Below, piece after piece: positions 1 to 8,334 of a DNA stretch of 64,000 bases (position 1 is its first letter; the number at the start of each line of letters is the position of its first letter). The notes below the pieces were generated by a model. That model worked only from the letters and a program-made list of their open reading frames with translations. It had not been told where the DNA came from and did not search any database. The position numbers and the translations under genes were made by a program. This stretch comes from Seonamhaeicola sediminis. GTDB taxonomy: Bacteria; Bacteroidota; Bacteroidia; Flavobacteriales; Flavobacteriaceae. The stretch is taken from assembly GCF_004358095.2 (NCBI RefSeq), contig NZ_SMZJ02000001.1:668077-732076 (forward strand). Direction: 5' to 3'.

Positions 1-89
1 GTCATGATGTCATCAACTCTCATAAAGAAAGCAATAGACCTGATATAATTTCTAAAGTTGATTATCCTGAATTGAATACTCTATTTTGA
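1..89 (+). CDS. C-terminal tail of a gene cut by the window edge (hypothetical)
   Basis: Reading codons from base 3 gives an open frame of 28 residues ending in a TGA at 87-89. The tail reads roughly HDVINSHKES...NTLF, with the mixed polar composition of a real protein. The stop lies 6 bases from the convergent stop of the next gene, as expected for two genes meeting tail to tail. Only the last residues are visible, so no function can be given. A chance open frame of this length is possible in AT-rich DNA. Confidence 0.45.
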   Translation, partial: HDVINSHKESNRPDIISKVDYPELNTLF

Positions 90-95
90 AGACTA

Positions 96-1793
96 TTATT
101 GAGTGCCTATAAATTTATTAAAATAGTCCCTCAAACCTTTATCACAAATATAAATATAAACCCCTTTTATACCCCTATACATGAGTGTTTTGTATATATT
201 TATAATGTAGTCTTTAAGTACTTCAATATCACTTATCCCAACCATTCCTTTTGAGTCATAATATTCAGCCTTATCAATTATAATTTCTCCTGAATCTTTA
301 TCATACTTAATTTCATTGCCGAAAATCACACCAGCATAATTAAGGTCATAACCCTGAGTAGTATGTATACAACCTATTTCATTTAAGTCATCCGTACTGT
401 TAATCCAATCATGAGGCACTCTATTCCAAGTTAATTCTACACCATCAATTACTGCATCAGGAATGTCAGATTCTTTGGAAACCCATTTCCAACTATATCC
501 AGCCATCATTCTACACAGTCCATAGTCCTTCTCTTTTATCTTCAATTCATTAATCAAATCAGGTAAGTAGTCAAATATTTTAAGGTCGTATTGGTCACTT
601 TTAAACTCACCCTTACCTTCTAATTTACTAAGTCTTGTGTTTAACAAATCATCTACAAAATCTATATAATCAACACCTCCTTTCGACCTTAATTGAGATG
701 TTAATCTAATAATCTCAGTATCTTGCAAATTCTTAAGTTCTAAGAAATAATTCTTATCAACATCACTTGGTCTAATCGACTGTGCTTGGTCATAAAACAA
801 TAGTTGGTGTTTACTACTTTTAAGTATCCAATCTAGTTCTGTTCCTTCTTCTCCTAACCCAAAAGCTCTGTTGTTCTTATCATGACTTCTATAGTTTGTT
901 ATACCAAAACGTCTTCTAAGTCTATGAGCTTCATCCACAATCAAAACATCATAATCCTTTTTTAAGACTTCTGACGCACCTATAACCATATTTGCCTTTA
1001 GTCCTTTAACATTTTTGAAAACCTCTTTAATTGTCTTTCTAAGTGATACCATAGGGACAACTAGACCAATCACTAACTCCTCTTTTTTAGCTTGAATCGT
1101 TTGAACCAATTCAAGTTCCTGTAAAGTGTCTCCTTCCAAATCTTCATAATCATCTAAATCGAACTTAGTAAGTAATAACTTAATAAGATATACTGCCAAT
1201 ACAGTTTTCCCTGTTCCAGCACTACCCTCTACAAATACAGTACTAGTATCTTTGTTGAGTAAGATATTCAAATACTGCCGAATTGCTAAATGTTGGTCTT
1301 GAGTTAAGGATTTATAAGGAGAGTATTTAAACAAGTCTGAATTGTCTATATCCAAAATGTTTTTAGTAACAACCTTTTCTAATTTTAAATTCTCCCATAT
1401 ATTTTCAAACACCTGAAAATACTTATCTTTCTGAAAATAATTATGGTCTGCAATACCAGCATTACCATTTAAAAGAATAAAAGTCTCATCAGCAACCATA
1501 TACTTTATAAGGTTTGATTCTATATCTAATGTTGCGGACTTATTAAAGGTTTTACTAGATATTATATAAACATATTTAAGCTTTGACTTCTCAGGGTGAG
1601 CCAAATGGTTCTGCATTCTACTTAATGCACTTGTAGACTCTCCTACATAAGCTATAGAAGTGTTTAAATCATAAAGTATGTAAACTATTGGATATAAATT
1701 TTGAGTATAGTAGTCGTCCTCTATTTGGCTGATATATAGTTTATCAAATAGATATTTATTAATTACAAAATCAGTAGGTATCAATTCCTCCAT
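96..1793 (-). CDS. GIY-YIG nuclease fused to DUF2075 DNA/RNA helicase
   Basis: A 565-residue protein with two parts. Residues 35-112 resemble a GIY-YIG nuclease: VYILYD (37-42), AYVGES (48-53), R59, H63 and E92 sit where the family keeps its catalytic residues. Residues from about 160 onward match the DUF2075/Schlafen-group-3-like helicase domain, with Walker A GSAGTGKT (190-197) and Walker B DEAH (287-290). The family is found with defence and restriction genes, which suggests a nuclease-helicase acting on foreign nucleic acid (inference). It starts 5 bases after the MazG-like gene, so the two are surely co-transcribed. It is the last gene of the cluster and converges with the gene at the window edge. 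Confidence 0.85.
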   Translation of the reverse strand: MEELIPTDFVINKYLFDKLYISQIEDDYYTQNLYPIVYILYDLNTSIAYVGESTSALSRMQNHLAHPEKSKLKYVYIISSKTFNKSATLDIESNLIKYMVADETFILLNGNAGIADHNYFQKDKYFQVFENIWENLKLEKVVTKNILDIDNSDLFKYSPYKSLTQDQHLAIRQYLNILLNKDTSTVFVEGSAGTGKTVLAVYLIKLLLTKFDLDDYEDLEGDTLQELELVQTIQAKKEELVIGLVVPMVSLRKTIKEVFKNVKGLKANMVIGASEVLKKDYDVLIVDEAHRLRRRFGITNYRSHDKNNRAFGLGEEGTELDWILKSSKHQLLFYDQAQSIRPSDVDKNYFLELKNLQDTEIIRLTSQLRSKGGVDYIDFVDDLLNTRLSKLEGKGEFKSDQYDLKIFDYLPDLINELKIKEKDYGLCRMMAGYSWKWVSKESDIPDAVIDGVELTWNRVPHDWINSTDDLNEIGCIHTTQGYDLNYAGVIFGNEIKYDKDSGEIIIDKAEYYDSKGMVGISDIEVLKDYIINIYKTLMYRGIKGVYIYICDKGLRDYFNKFIGTQ

Positions 1794-1798
1794 AAGAA

Positions 1799-2128
1799 CT
1801 AGAACTCATTATACTTCTTGGCATTTCCTTTAGCTTTGGAGACAGGGTATTTTTGAGAGTTCTTTAAGATTTTCTTCTCTACGATTTCAGAAACGTCCAA
1901 ATTATGTTTTTCAGCCAGTAAAAGAGCAAAGGAAAATATATCAGCCAACTCATCTTCTAGTTTTTCGCTTCTAAAATCCTCATTTCCCTTCCATAAAAAC
2001 AATTCCAACAACTCACTTGCTTCAATAGAAATTGCTAAAGCCAAATCTTTAGAATTATGAAACTGCTCCCAATCACGTTCATTCCTGAACTCAATTAACT
2101 TCTTAATTGTCACTTTTAAATCACTCAT
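1799..2128 (-). CDS. MazG-like nucleotide pyrophosphohydrolase
   Basis: A 109-residue, all-helical protein of the MazG/dCTPase-like superfamily, which hydrolyses (d)NTPs to monophosphate and pyrophosphate with Mg2+. The metal-binding ExxE...ExxD signature is visible as E36/E39 and E60/D63. The N-terminal FRNERDW-QFHN stretch is typical of the small single-domain members, and the length is normal for them. It lies 3 bases after the TPR gene and 5 before the helicase gene. In this setting it may deplete or sanitise nucleotides during infection, but house-cleaning of modified nucleotides is equally possible. The family call is firm; the role is inferred. Confidence 0.85.
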   Translation of the reverse strand: MSDLKVTIKKLIEFRNERDWEQFHNSKDLALAISIEASELLELFLWKGNEDFRSEKLEDELADIFSFALLLAEKHNLDVSEIVEKKILKNSQKYPVSKAKGNAKKYNEF

Positions 2129-2131
2129 AGA

Positions 2132-4096
2132 TTATAAGTTAATCATTTTATTTGCTAAATCGTACTCTTTATCAAAAGGCATGTTTAAACCATTAAGCAT
2201 TTCGGGTATTGCTAAAGCCCAACTTACATAGTAGTAAGATAGTGTTTTATATCCACTAAAATTACTATTAGGAATAGAGGGTACGGAATACCCTTTCTTT
2301 TTTGGGTCAATTCCTGTCATTCCTAAAGTAGCCAATTCAAATGCTATTTTCTTAACTTCTTCTTTCTGAAAATTTTTAAAGTAATTCAATGCATCAATCA
2401 TGTACATTACAACAGCATTATTGATATTATCTCCTGAATGCTCATCTAGAAATTTTTTCATTTTCCTATCACTAGATAGGTCTTGCTCATTCAATCCGTA
2501 AGGGTCATCATTTACTTCATCAACAACTTCATCAACTGTCTTTCTCTTTCGTTCTTCTTCTGGAATCAGGTTAAAATATGAATCTAGTTTCAAGTCTTCA
2601 GCCCAATGCTGAATAATTTCATACTCTTCTCCCCCTTTTTTATCATTTTTATATTCATTGAACTCCTGATAAAGACTTTCAGCCGTATTTAATTCAAGCT
2701 TTGTTGCCTTAAATTCATCAACAAGACTAATATTAAACAGAGTTCTAAAATGAAAGGCGTTAACCAAATTATAAATTTTAGATGAAGTCAATACAGATTT
2801 TGGCACGTTATCAACTATATCCTTTCTAGTTGTTCCTACAAGACCTTCTTTTATTAACCTAAGTAAGGACAGGTACTGAATAGGTCTAATCTTTGTATAT
2901 CTAGCATATATACTGTCTTCTATAAACAAGTCAATAGGAGTATTGAATACTTGGTTATTAATACCTTCAAATAAACTACTTAAAAATTTATCAACTGATT
3001 CTTTAGGAATACCCTTCTTAAGCAAGCTACTTGAAAACTTCTTTAAAGACTGTTTAAACTTTGCTTTACAAGATTCATTTGTAGTAAATAAAAAATTTCC
3101 GTTTACCTCCCTAGCATCCAAGACCAACTCTAGATGCATTAATTCATGCAGAACCAAATGAGAAACAGCTTCATATTTTGGGTTATATTTTACTAAGTGA
3201 TAATTTCTATCATAATTTTCAGCGAATTCAATTTTGGCTGCAGTGTTAATGCTATCATCACTTAAAATATTTATCTTATTGCCCCCTCTTTTCACTAAAT
3301 CTTCAATAAACTGACTAACTATTTTATCAGTTTTAAATACATTAGAATATTGTTTAGCTGAATGATTTACTAAAGATTCAGCATTAACATAAACTTCATC
3401 ACCCTTTTTTGAATACTTCAAAGCTTTGAGTCCAAAATCAAATGCTTTGTAATATTCTCCTTCACCCTCATAAAATATACCCATGGCTAAGTAGGTATTA
3501 GGATACTCAGGGTTAATTTCTAATGCTTTCTCGAAAAATTTTAGAGCTTCAGATTTTTTATTATTCTGTATCAATATTGCCCCAACATTATTTAGAGTAA
3601 TATAATTCTCAGGATTCAACTCTAATATTTGGTCATAATATAATAAACCTGTTTCTATATCTTTCTTATATTTTACAAAGATATTGCCCATCATAAGCAA
3701 TGCCCATTCATTCTCAGGATTCCATCTCAAAGAGTCAATTAGTGCGTTAATAGCCTCATCTTGTTCTCCTATATCCGAATGAATTTGACCAAGTAATCTA
3801 TTATATTCAGAAACACTTGGGTATTCGTCAACCAATTCTTTTGCTAATTTTAAAGCATCTTCAAGTTCATCTCCTTCGCATAAACGAATAAGATGATTAA
3901 ATCTATCTTTTTGAACATTAATCTCGTCTATTTTAATATCAACTTCAATATAATTTTTTTCAACCTTAACCGATGGCTTAATTGAATTGACCATGTAGTA
4001 CTCCGTGACTTTTTCTACAATATCCTTTTTAGTATAATTATTCGCTAAACAATTGAACAACAGTTTAATTATATTGATTGGTATGATAATTTTCAT
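2132..4096 (-). CDS. TPR protein with HExxH metallopeptidase motif
   Basis: A 654-residue protein I do not recognise as a named family. Residues about 75-230 form four or five tetratricopeptide repeats (motifs around ALEINPEYPNTYLAMG). Residues 317-321 read HELMH within VLHELMHLELV, a zincin-type HExxH in a hydrophobic helix. About 330 further residues follow, mainly helical, without another motif I can name. A third zinc ligand is not obvious. The ATG at 4096 is supported by a TAGATTTG box 20 bases upstream. The next gene follows after 3 bases. A TPR scaffold joined to a putative protease suggests sensing or regulated proteolysis in the defence cluster (inference). Confidence 0.7.
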   Translation of the reverse strand: MKIIIPINIIKLLFNCLANNYTKKDIVEKVTEYYMVNSIKPSVKVEKNYIEVDIKIDEINVQKDRFNHLIRLCEGDELEDALKLAKELVDEYPSVSEYNRLLGQIHSDIGEQDEAINALIDSLRWNPENEWALLMMGNIFVKYKKDIETGLLYYDQILELNPENYITLNNVGAILIQNNKKSEALKFFEKALEINPEYPNTYLAMGIFYEGEGEYYKAFDFGLKALKYSKKGDEVYVNAESLVNHSAKQYSNVFKTDKIVSQFIEDLVKRGGNKINILSDDSINTAAKIEFAENYDRNYHLVKYNPKYEAVSHLVLHELMHLELVLDAREVNGNFLFTTNESCKAKFKQSLKKFSSSLLKKGIPKESVDKFLSSLFEGINNQVFNTPIDLFIEDSIYARYTKIRPIQYLSLLRLIKEGLVGTTRKDIVDNVPKSVLTSSKIYNLVNAFHFRTLFNISLVDEFKATKLELNTAESLYQEFNEYKNDKKGGEEYEIIQHWAEDLKLDSYFNLIPEEERKRKTVDEVVDEVNDDPYGLNEQDLSSDRKMKKFLDEHSGDNINNAVVMYMIDALNYFKNFQKEEVKKIAFELATLGMTGIDPKKKGYSVPSIPNSNFSGYKTLSYYYVSWALAIPEMLNGLNMPFDKEYDLANKMINL

Positions 4097-4115
4097 TCGT
4101 CATTTTTTTATTGCA

Positions 4116-4123
4116 CAAATCTA
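4116..4123 (-). promoter_or_regulatory. Putative -7 promoter box for the TPR-MazG-helicase unit
   Basis: On the minus strand the box reads TAGATTTG, an exact match to the Bacteroidota TAnnTTTG -7 consensus, and ends 20 bases before the ATG at 4096. The 118-nt gap after the HNH gene is the only long gap in the cluster. No -33 TTTG is seen at the usual spacing, so the call rests on the -7 box alone. Confidence 0.45.
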
Positions 4124-4214
4124 TTAAATCAAAAATGTTTAAAAGAAAATTCTATTAACAATAATTTAATCAAGCAAAAATGTTCAATTCGATTTTTCGC
4201 ATCATTAAAATTTA

Positions 4215-5057
4215 TTATGTTACTAAGTATGGATTTCCTAATTCCTGTAAGTTCTTACGATATTTTTTAATAAAATGTTCTATTTCAATTTTCATTCTAT
4301 TTACGGCAAAGTTTTCTTGGTGCCTACTATCCTTATTAGCGTGACACAGCACACAAAGACACTCTAAATTAGATTCATCGTTATGTGTTTTATCTCCATC
4401 AATATGATGAGTATGCCACCACCTTTTATCCATTCCACCCTTGCTTTTTATTCCACAGTTTTCACATGTATAATTCATCTTCGCTCTGTAAGCCTTACTA
4501 ATCCTTTCCTTTCCCTTTACATAACCAAAAATATCAACTTCAATTTGTTCTCCTTCAGTTTCAGACTTATCTAATAAATCATGAAAGTCATGCGTGTCAT
4601 TTATATATTCATGGATTCCTTCCTCAAATAGAGTATCACTAGTTAAAAGTTTTTCACTACAATTGTGGCACAAGTCTAACACTACATCCTTATGCACAGT
4701 TCTAGATTGCTTATCTGTAATGTCATTCATATCGGCATTAGACCAGATGTATCTTTGATTAAATCTACCTCTATCAATAAAATCTTGAATTGTTTTACAT
4801 TTAACTAAATGAAATTTGGGATATTTAGTAGGTTGACCATTGTAATTAACATAATACAAATCAATAAACATGTATCCTCTATACTTTTTACCTTCATATT
4901 CTAAATAAATACCATTAGTTTCAAAAGAAATATCTCCTGCACGAAAAGCTTCTTCAAAGTTAACTCCCTTTATTAATTGAAAGCCACTTCCTCCTTCAAT
5001 TTTAGGAAAACCTAAACTATCTAGCTTAGAATTTAATTTACTGAATTGATAAAGCAT
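4215..5057 (-). CDS. HNH endonuclease, ZorE-like position
   Basis: A 280-residue protein. The C-terminal third carries a zinc-stapled HNH fold: CENC (198-201), the HTHHIDGD stretch with H217/H218, N230 in the NLECLCVLC segment (C235 and C238), and H239. A second cysteine pair, C130/C133, lies before it. The N-terminal 120 residues match nothing I recognise. In type II Zorya the third gene, zorE, encodes an HNH nuclease that acts as the DNA-damaging effector. The gene order here and the TAATG stop/start overlap with the MotB-like gene support that assignment. The family call is strong; identity with ZorE needs an alignment. Confidence 0.8.
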   Translation of the reverse strand: MLYQFSKLNSKLDSLGFPKIEGGSGFQLIKGVNFEEAFRAGDISFETNGIYLEYEGKKYRGYMFIDLYYVNYNGQPTKYPKFHLVKCKTIQDFIDRGRFNQRYIWSNADMNDITDKQSRTVHKDVVLDLCHNCSEKLLTSDTLFEEGIHEYINDTHDFHDLLDKSETEGEQIEVDIFGYVKGKERISKAYRAKMNYTCENCGIKSKGGMDKRWWHTHHIDGDKTHNDESNLECLCVLCHANKDSRHQENFAVNRMKIEIEHFIKKYRKNLQELGNPYLVT

Positions 5058-5788
5058 TATTTTTCAAGTTCTTTTATAACTCTTTCTACAAGAGATTCAC
5101 TGGTAGTTACAATCCTAAACTCAACCCTTCTTGAAATCTCGTTATTTGGCTTATTACCACTTAATATTGTCAACTCCTTATTTGCATCCAAAGTCCTTCC
5201 ATAGGATAGCCCATTGGCTGTTAACCAAAACTCTAATCTTTTTAAATCAAACACATCCAAGCTTTGATAGTATTCCATTCTATGGAAATACTTTAATACT
5301 TCAGCTGAACGCTCTTGAGAAAGCTTAATATTTCCAATATATGGGTCTATATCATAATTGTAAGCAGGAGTTTCATCTGTATGTCCTTCTATTCTTATCT
5401 CGGCTATCTTATCAGCATACTTATCTTGCATTAAAACGTCAAAATACCTAGGCAAGAACTCGTCCAATATTTTTTTAAATTTCTTCCTAATATTCGCCTT
5501 TCCAAGGCTGAACAGAACATCTGGGTTAGTGAACTTTATTGATAAATCCTTATCGAGTTCTACATCCCATTCCTTAAAATCATCTTTAAACTCTTCCTTC
5601 AATTCAGAATATAGTTGGTCTTTGGTCGCTTTAAATTCTTCAAAGATTATATCCCGCTCTTTTTGTTTTTTTTGAACTTCAACTATATATGAAATGGCAA
5701 TAAACATGAATATTACCATAAGTCCAGTCATAATATCGGAAAATGAAATCCAAACGTTATCTTTATTGTTCTTTCCAAATTCAGACAT
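5057..5788 (-). CDS. zorB: MotB/OmpA-like stator protein (ZorB-like)
   Basis: The start is taken as the ATG at 5788; a TTG two codons upstream is less likely. The 243-residue protein has a short cytoplasmic N-terminus, one membrane helix (about residues 18-38) led by SFSD, whose D18 is in the place of the proton-binding aspartate of MotB/ExbD, then a periplasmic coiled stretch and a C-terminal OmpA-like peptidoglycan-binding domain (EGHTDE near 134-139, followed by an N...LS..R motif). ZorB anchors the Zorya motor to the cell wall. It lies 8 bases after the ZorA-like gene and overlaps the HNH gene by one base. Confidence 0.87.
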   Translation of the reverse strand: MSEFGKNNKDNVWISFSDIMTGLMVIFMFIAISYIVEVQKKQKERDIIFEEFKATKDQLYSELKEEFKDDFKEWDVELDKDLSIKFTNPDVLFSLGKANIRKKFKKILDEFLPRYFDVLMQDKYADKIAEIRIEGHTDETPAYNYDIDPYIGNIKLSQERSAEVLKYFHRMEYYQSLDVFDLKRLEFWLTANGLSYGRTLDANKELTILSGNKPNNEISRRVEFRIVTTSESLVERVIKELEK

Positions 5789-5796
5789 AACCAAAA

Positions 5797-7236
5797 TTAA
5801 TTATAGTTTGCAATGATTCTTTGAATCAAAGTATCCAAGTTTTGAAGGGTGTCATTTAGTCTTGCATAAAATTCGTCATTTATGCTCTCTAAGTCATTTG
5901 ACAATCTTTTACTAGCCCTCTCTACTACCGCCACTCCCTCATTGAGCTGTTTCTTGGTTCCGTCCCAGAATACTTCATTAATATCTTTTATCTTATCTAT
6001 TTCTTCTAGTCTAGACAACAAAACTGCTACGCTATCTGAGAAGTTCATCTGATTTCTAACCCAGTCGTTCAGCTTATTGGTGGTCTCATCAAAAGCTTCT
6101 GTATTATCCTTTAGAGTATTAATAGCTGAAGTTAATTGACTTGTTATCTCTTGGTACTTAGTGTCTTCAATCATCACTTTCTGAAGTTCTTCAATAAGCT
6201 TAGTTAGATGACTATTTTCATCAGTTAATTTTGTTGTATTTTCTGTTATCTCGTTTATTGAAACTGAAGCTATTGCAAAGTTTTCAGACACTCCCTTGAA
6301 CTGATTGGTTAGTTCACCTATCATTTCTTTGTTCTCTATTTGCCAATCATTCATTCTTTGAACACTATTATTTAATTCTTTGAAATTCTCTTGCACAAGT
6401 TTTTCGATAAGAGAAGACATTTGTTCATTGAACTGTTCAGTAGCTCTTTTCATTACTTCAACCAATGCCTCAGTGTTATTTTTTGCCAATAAATCAGAAA
6501 ACTCATCAAACTTCTGTCTAATCAACTCATTATTGGTATACATTGACTCAACAATCAAATCAACATTCTTTTCTTGCTTTTTAGAATAATCATTCTGTTC
6601 CGCTCTCAATTTTTGAAATTGGGTTAACAAACTAGTTTCTCCATCCCCACCTAAAGAATTATGAACTTTAGTTAAAACTTCATTTTGTTGACTACTTATT
6701 TTCTCCAAATCCGTAAATTGATTTCTTAATTTTGTTATCTGTGTAGATAAACTGTATTCGCTCTCATCAACAATAGAAGAATGTAAAATCTCAAAATTAT
6801 TATTCATATCCTTTTGCGAATTTTTCAAAACTTCAATAATTTCTTGAAAGGCAGCCAATTCTCCTGTAGGCTTTGGAGGCATTTTTTTTTCCGAATATCT
6901 TAATACTACTTGAGAAACTTTTCCAAAAATCAAAGAGAGAGAAACACCTAAAATAGAGGTGGTAAAAGCTGTCTTCAGTCCCTCTAATAGTGGTGGGATA
7001 CTTTCTGTGATATTTTCTACATCAAACTCTCTTAATCCAAAGTATATACCTATAAATGTTCCTAAAACACCGATTGTTGTGAAAACTGATGGAATACTAT
7101 CGTAAACATATGGTATCACTTTCTCCACCCCCTTATTATATGCCCTAAAAACGTAATAAGTAGAAAATACAATCCACAAGAATAATAACCCAAATACAAT
7201 TAGCATATAAAGCTCAAGTCCAAGAAAAAATTCCAT
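5797..7236 (-). CDS. zorA: MotA/TolQ/ExbB-type channel with coiled-coil tail (ZorA-like)
   Basis: A 479-residue inner-membrane protein. Membrane helices lie at about 9-30, 50-69 and 89-111. The latter two have the glycine/threonine-rich faces of the MotA/ExbB proton channel (VFTTIGVLGTFIGI and TAFTTSILGVS). From about residue 140 to the end the sequence is almost entirely heptad-like and charged, a long intracellular coiled coil as in ZorA, where the tail is thought to relay a signal to the cytoplasmic effector. It is the first gene of the Zorya-like unit, 8 bases before the ZorB-like gene. The tail and the partner genes separate it from flagellar, Tol or Exb proteins. Confidence 0.85.
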   Translation of the reverse strand: MEFFLGLELYMLIVFGLLFLWIVFSTYYVFRAYNKGVEKVIPYVYDSIPSVFTTIGVLGTFIGIYFGLREFDVENITESIPPLLEGLKTAFTTSILGVSLSLIFGKVSQVVLRYSEKKMPPKPTGELAAFQEIIEVLKNSQKDMNNNFEILHSSIVDESEYSLSTQITKLRNQFTDLEKISSQQNEVLTKVHNSLGGDGETSLLTQFQKLRAEQNDYSKKQEKNVDLIVESMYTNNELIRQKFDEFSDLLAKNNTEALVEVMKRATEQFNEQMSSLIEKLVQENFKELNNSVQRMNDWQIENKEMIGELTNQFKGVSENFAIASVSINEITENTTKLTDENSHLTKLIEELQKVMIEDTKYQEITSQLTSAINTLKDNTEAFDETTNKLNDWVRNQMNFSDSVAVLLSRLEEIDKIKDINEVFWDGTKKQLNEGVAVVERASKRLSNDLESINDEFYARLNDTLQNLDTLIQRIIANYN

Positions 7237-7437
7237 AAATTAATATTATTTTCTATTAAAAAATTAAAATTAAACTAATCAACATATGTATTTTATGACA
7301 ATAGTCACATAAAACATTGTTGTAAATTTTGAGAGATATTGCTATTAAATTGAGGGAGGCTCTAAAGTTAAAAACTTTATTGTAAAAACCTATAGATTAA
7401 TTAATGTAGTATTTCTATCCTGACTAGTGGGTAAAGG
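7237..7437. other. Gap upstream of the Zorya-like operon
   Basis: These 201 bases separate the ZorA-like start from the stop of the next leftward gene. They are AT-rich. An imperfect inverted repeat (TATGAC...GTCACATA, about 7292-7309) lies 55-70 bases before the ATG and could be a regulatory site. I see no clear TAnnTTTG box, no terminator with a T-run and no open frame. Confidence 0.4.
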
Positions 7438-8037
7438 TCAAAATAAGTCCATTTTGTCTTTTAAATTCAAATCATGCTTACGGAATAAATCACTTAAGCT
7501 TATTCTTCTCTGCTCGTATGCTTTGTATTTTTCATAGTGAAAGTATTTATTGTAAAACCCTGAGTTTAATCTAATGTCGATTCTCTGGACATCGTTTTCA
7601 AGTGAATGCCGAATGCTATCTACATAGAAATAGTCTGTGCCAACTTTGGCTTTTAAAAATGGGACAGTCATGTTTTCTCCAACTCTGGGTATAAATGCCA
7701 AATCACTACATTTGAAATAGCCGTATTGACCTTCGAAATAATGCAGGTCGAAATAGATTTCCAGCTTGTTAAATTTCAATGCATGATTCAATTCATTTCC
7801 AAACATTTCTTCATACAAATCATGAATAAGTTTTCTCAACTTATGAGGTTTTAACCCTAAGGTCTGTTCAATAGACTTCATAGTAGGTAAAGGTTCATTG
7901 GATTCCAGAAAATCTTTGGACATCATCAAAGAGACTAAGCTCTTATACTTTTCATCATTTCCAAAAAGTTTGTGTATTTGGCTTTTAATAAAAAGAAGGT
8001 CTAAGAAAGCCCTTTTAATAGAAAATTGTGTTGTCAT
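7438..8037 (-). CDS. Uncharacterised protein with a possible helix-turn-helix
   Basis: A 199-residue soluble protein that I do not recognise. Residues about 52-80 (MKSIEQTLGLKPHKLRKLIH) have the spacing of a helix-turn-helix, with a glycine at the turn and a basic second helix. The second half looks beta-rich and aromatic, with many Tyr and Phe. It could be a DNA-binding regulator of the island. It is transcribed in the same direction as the Zorya-like genes but is separated from them by 201 bases. It has no membrane segment or signal peptide. Confidence 0.6.
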   Translation of the reverse strand: MTTQFSIKRAFLDLLFIKSQIHKLFGNDEKYKSLVSLMMSKDFLESNEPLPTMKSIEQTLGLKPHKLRKLIHDLYEEMFGNELNHALKFNKLEIYFDLHYFEGQYGYFKCSDLAFIPRVGENMTVPFLKAKVGTDYFYVDSIRHSLENDVQRIDIRLNSGFYNKYFHYEKYKAYEQRRISLSDLFRKHDLNLKDKMDLF

Positions 8038-8151
8038 GATATTGTGAATTATTTGTGTGTATCGGAAACAAAGCCTACGTCAATAAGGCTATTTTTAGCC
8101 CTATTTTGAACCTAATTCCGCCCTAAAGTATATGCGTATTACAGAATCACT

Positions 8152-8334
8152 TTAATGAAACTTTTTGAGAACATACCAATTTCTAATAAAAATCACCAGA
8201 CAAATTGACAGTGCAAGCGGGTATATTAGGCAAAAAATGATGGCATTCAATTCATAGTAGGAAATACCTAATAGGTTTGCAAAATTCAGTACGAAATCGG
8301 TCAGATATACAAAGATTTCATTCACTGCATCCAT
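8152..8334 (-). CDS. Small membrane protein, hypothetical
   Basis: A 60-residue protein with one long or two short hydrophobic helices (about 8-22 and 28-50) and a basic C-terminal tail (RNWYVLKKFH). Its ATG overlaps the stop of the preceding 133-residue membrane protein by one base (TAATG), so the two are translationally coupled and probably form a pair in the inner membrane. I do not recognise either family. Confidence 0.6.
   Translation of the reverse strand: MDAVNEIFVYLTDFVLNFANLLGISYYELNAIIFCLIYPLALSICLVIFIRNWYVLKKFH

Noticed and set aside
2943..3161. Plus-strand frame opposite the TPR gene
   Set aside because: Antisense shadow of a well-supported coding region.
5789..5794. TTG start for the ZorB-like gene
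   Set aside because: The ATG at 5788 is two codons downstream and a stronger start, leaving an ordinary 8-base gap.
5057..7236. Assignment of the MotA/MotB-like pair to flagellar, gliding or TolQR/ExbBD systems
   Set aside because: The long coiled-coil tail, the OmpA-type C-terminus and the following HNH gene fit Zorya; no motility, Tol or TonB partner genes are adjacent.
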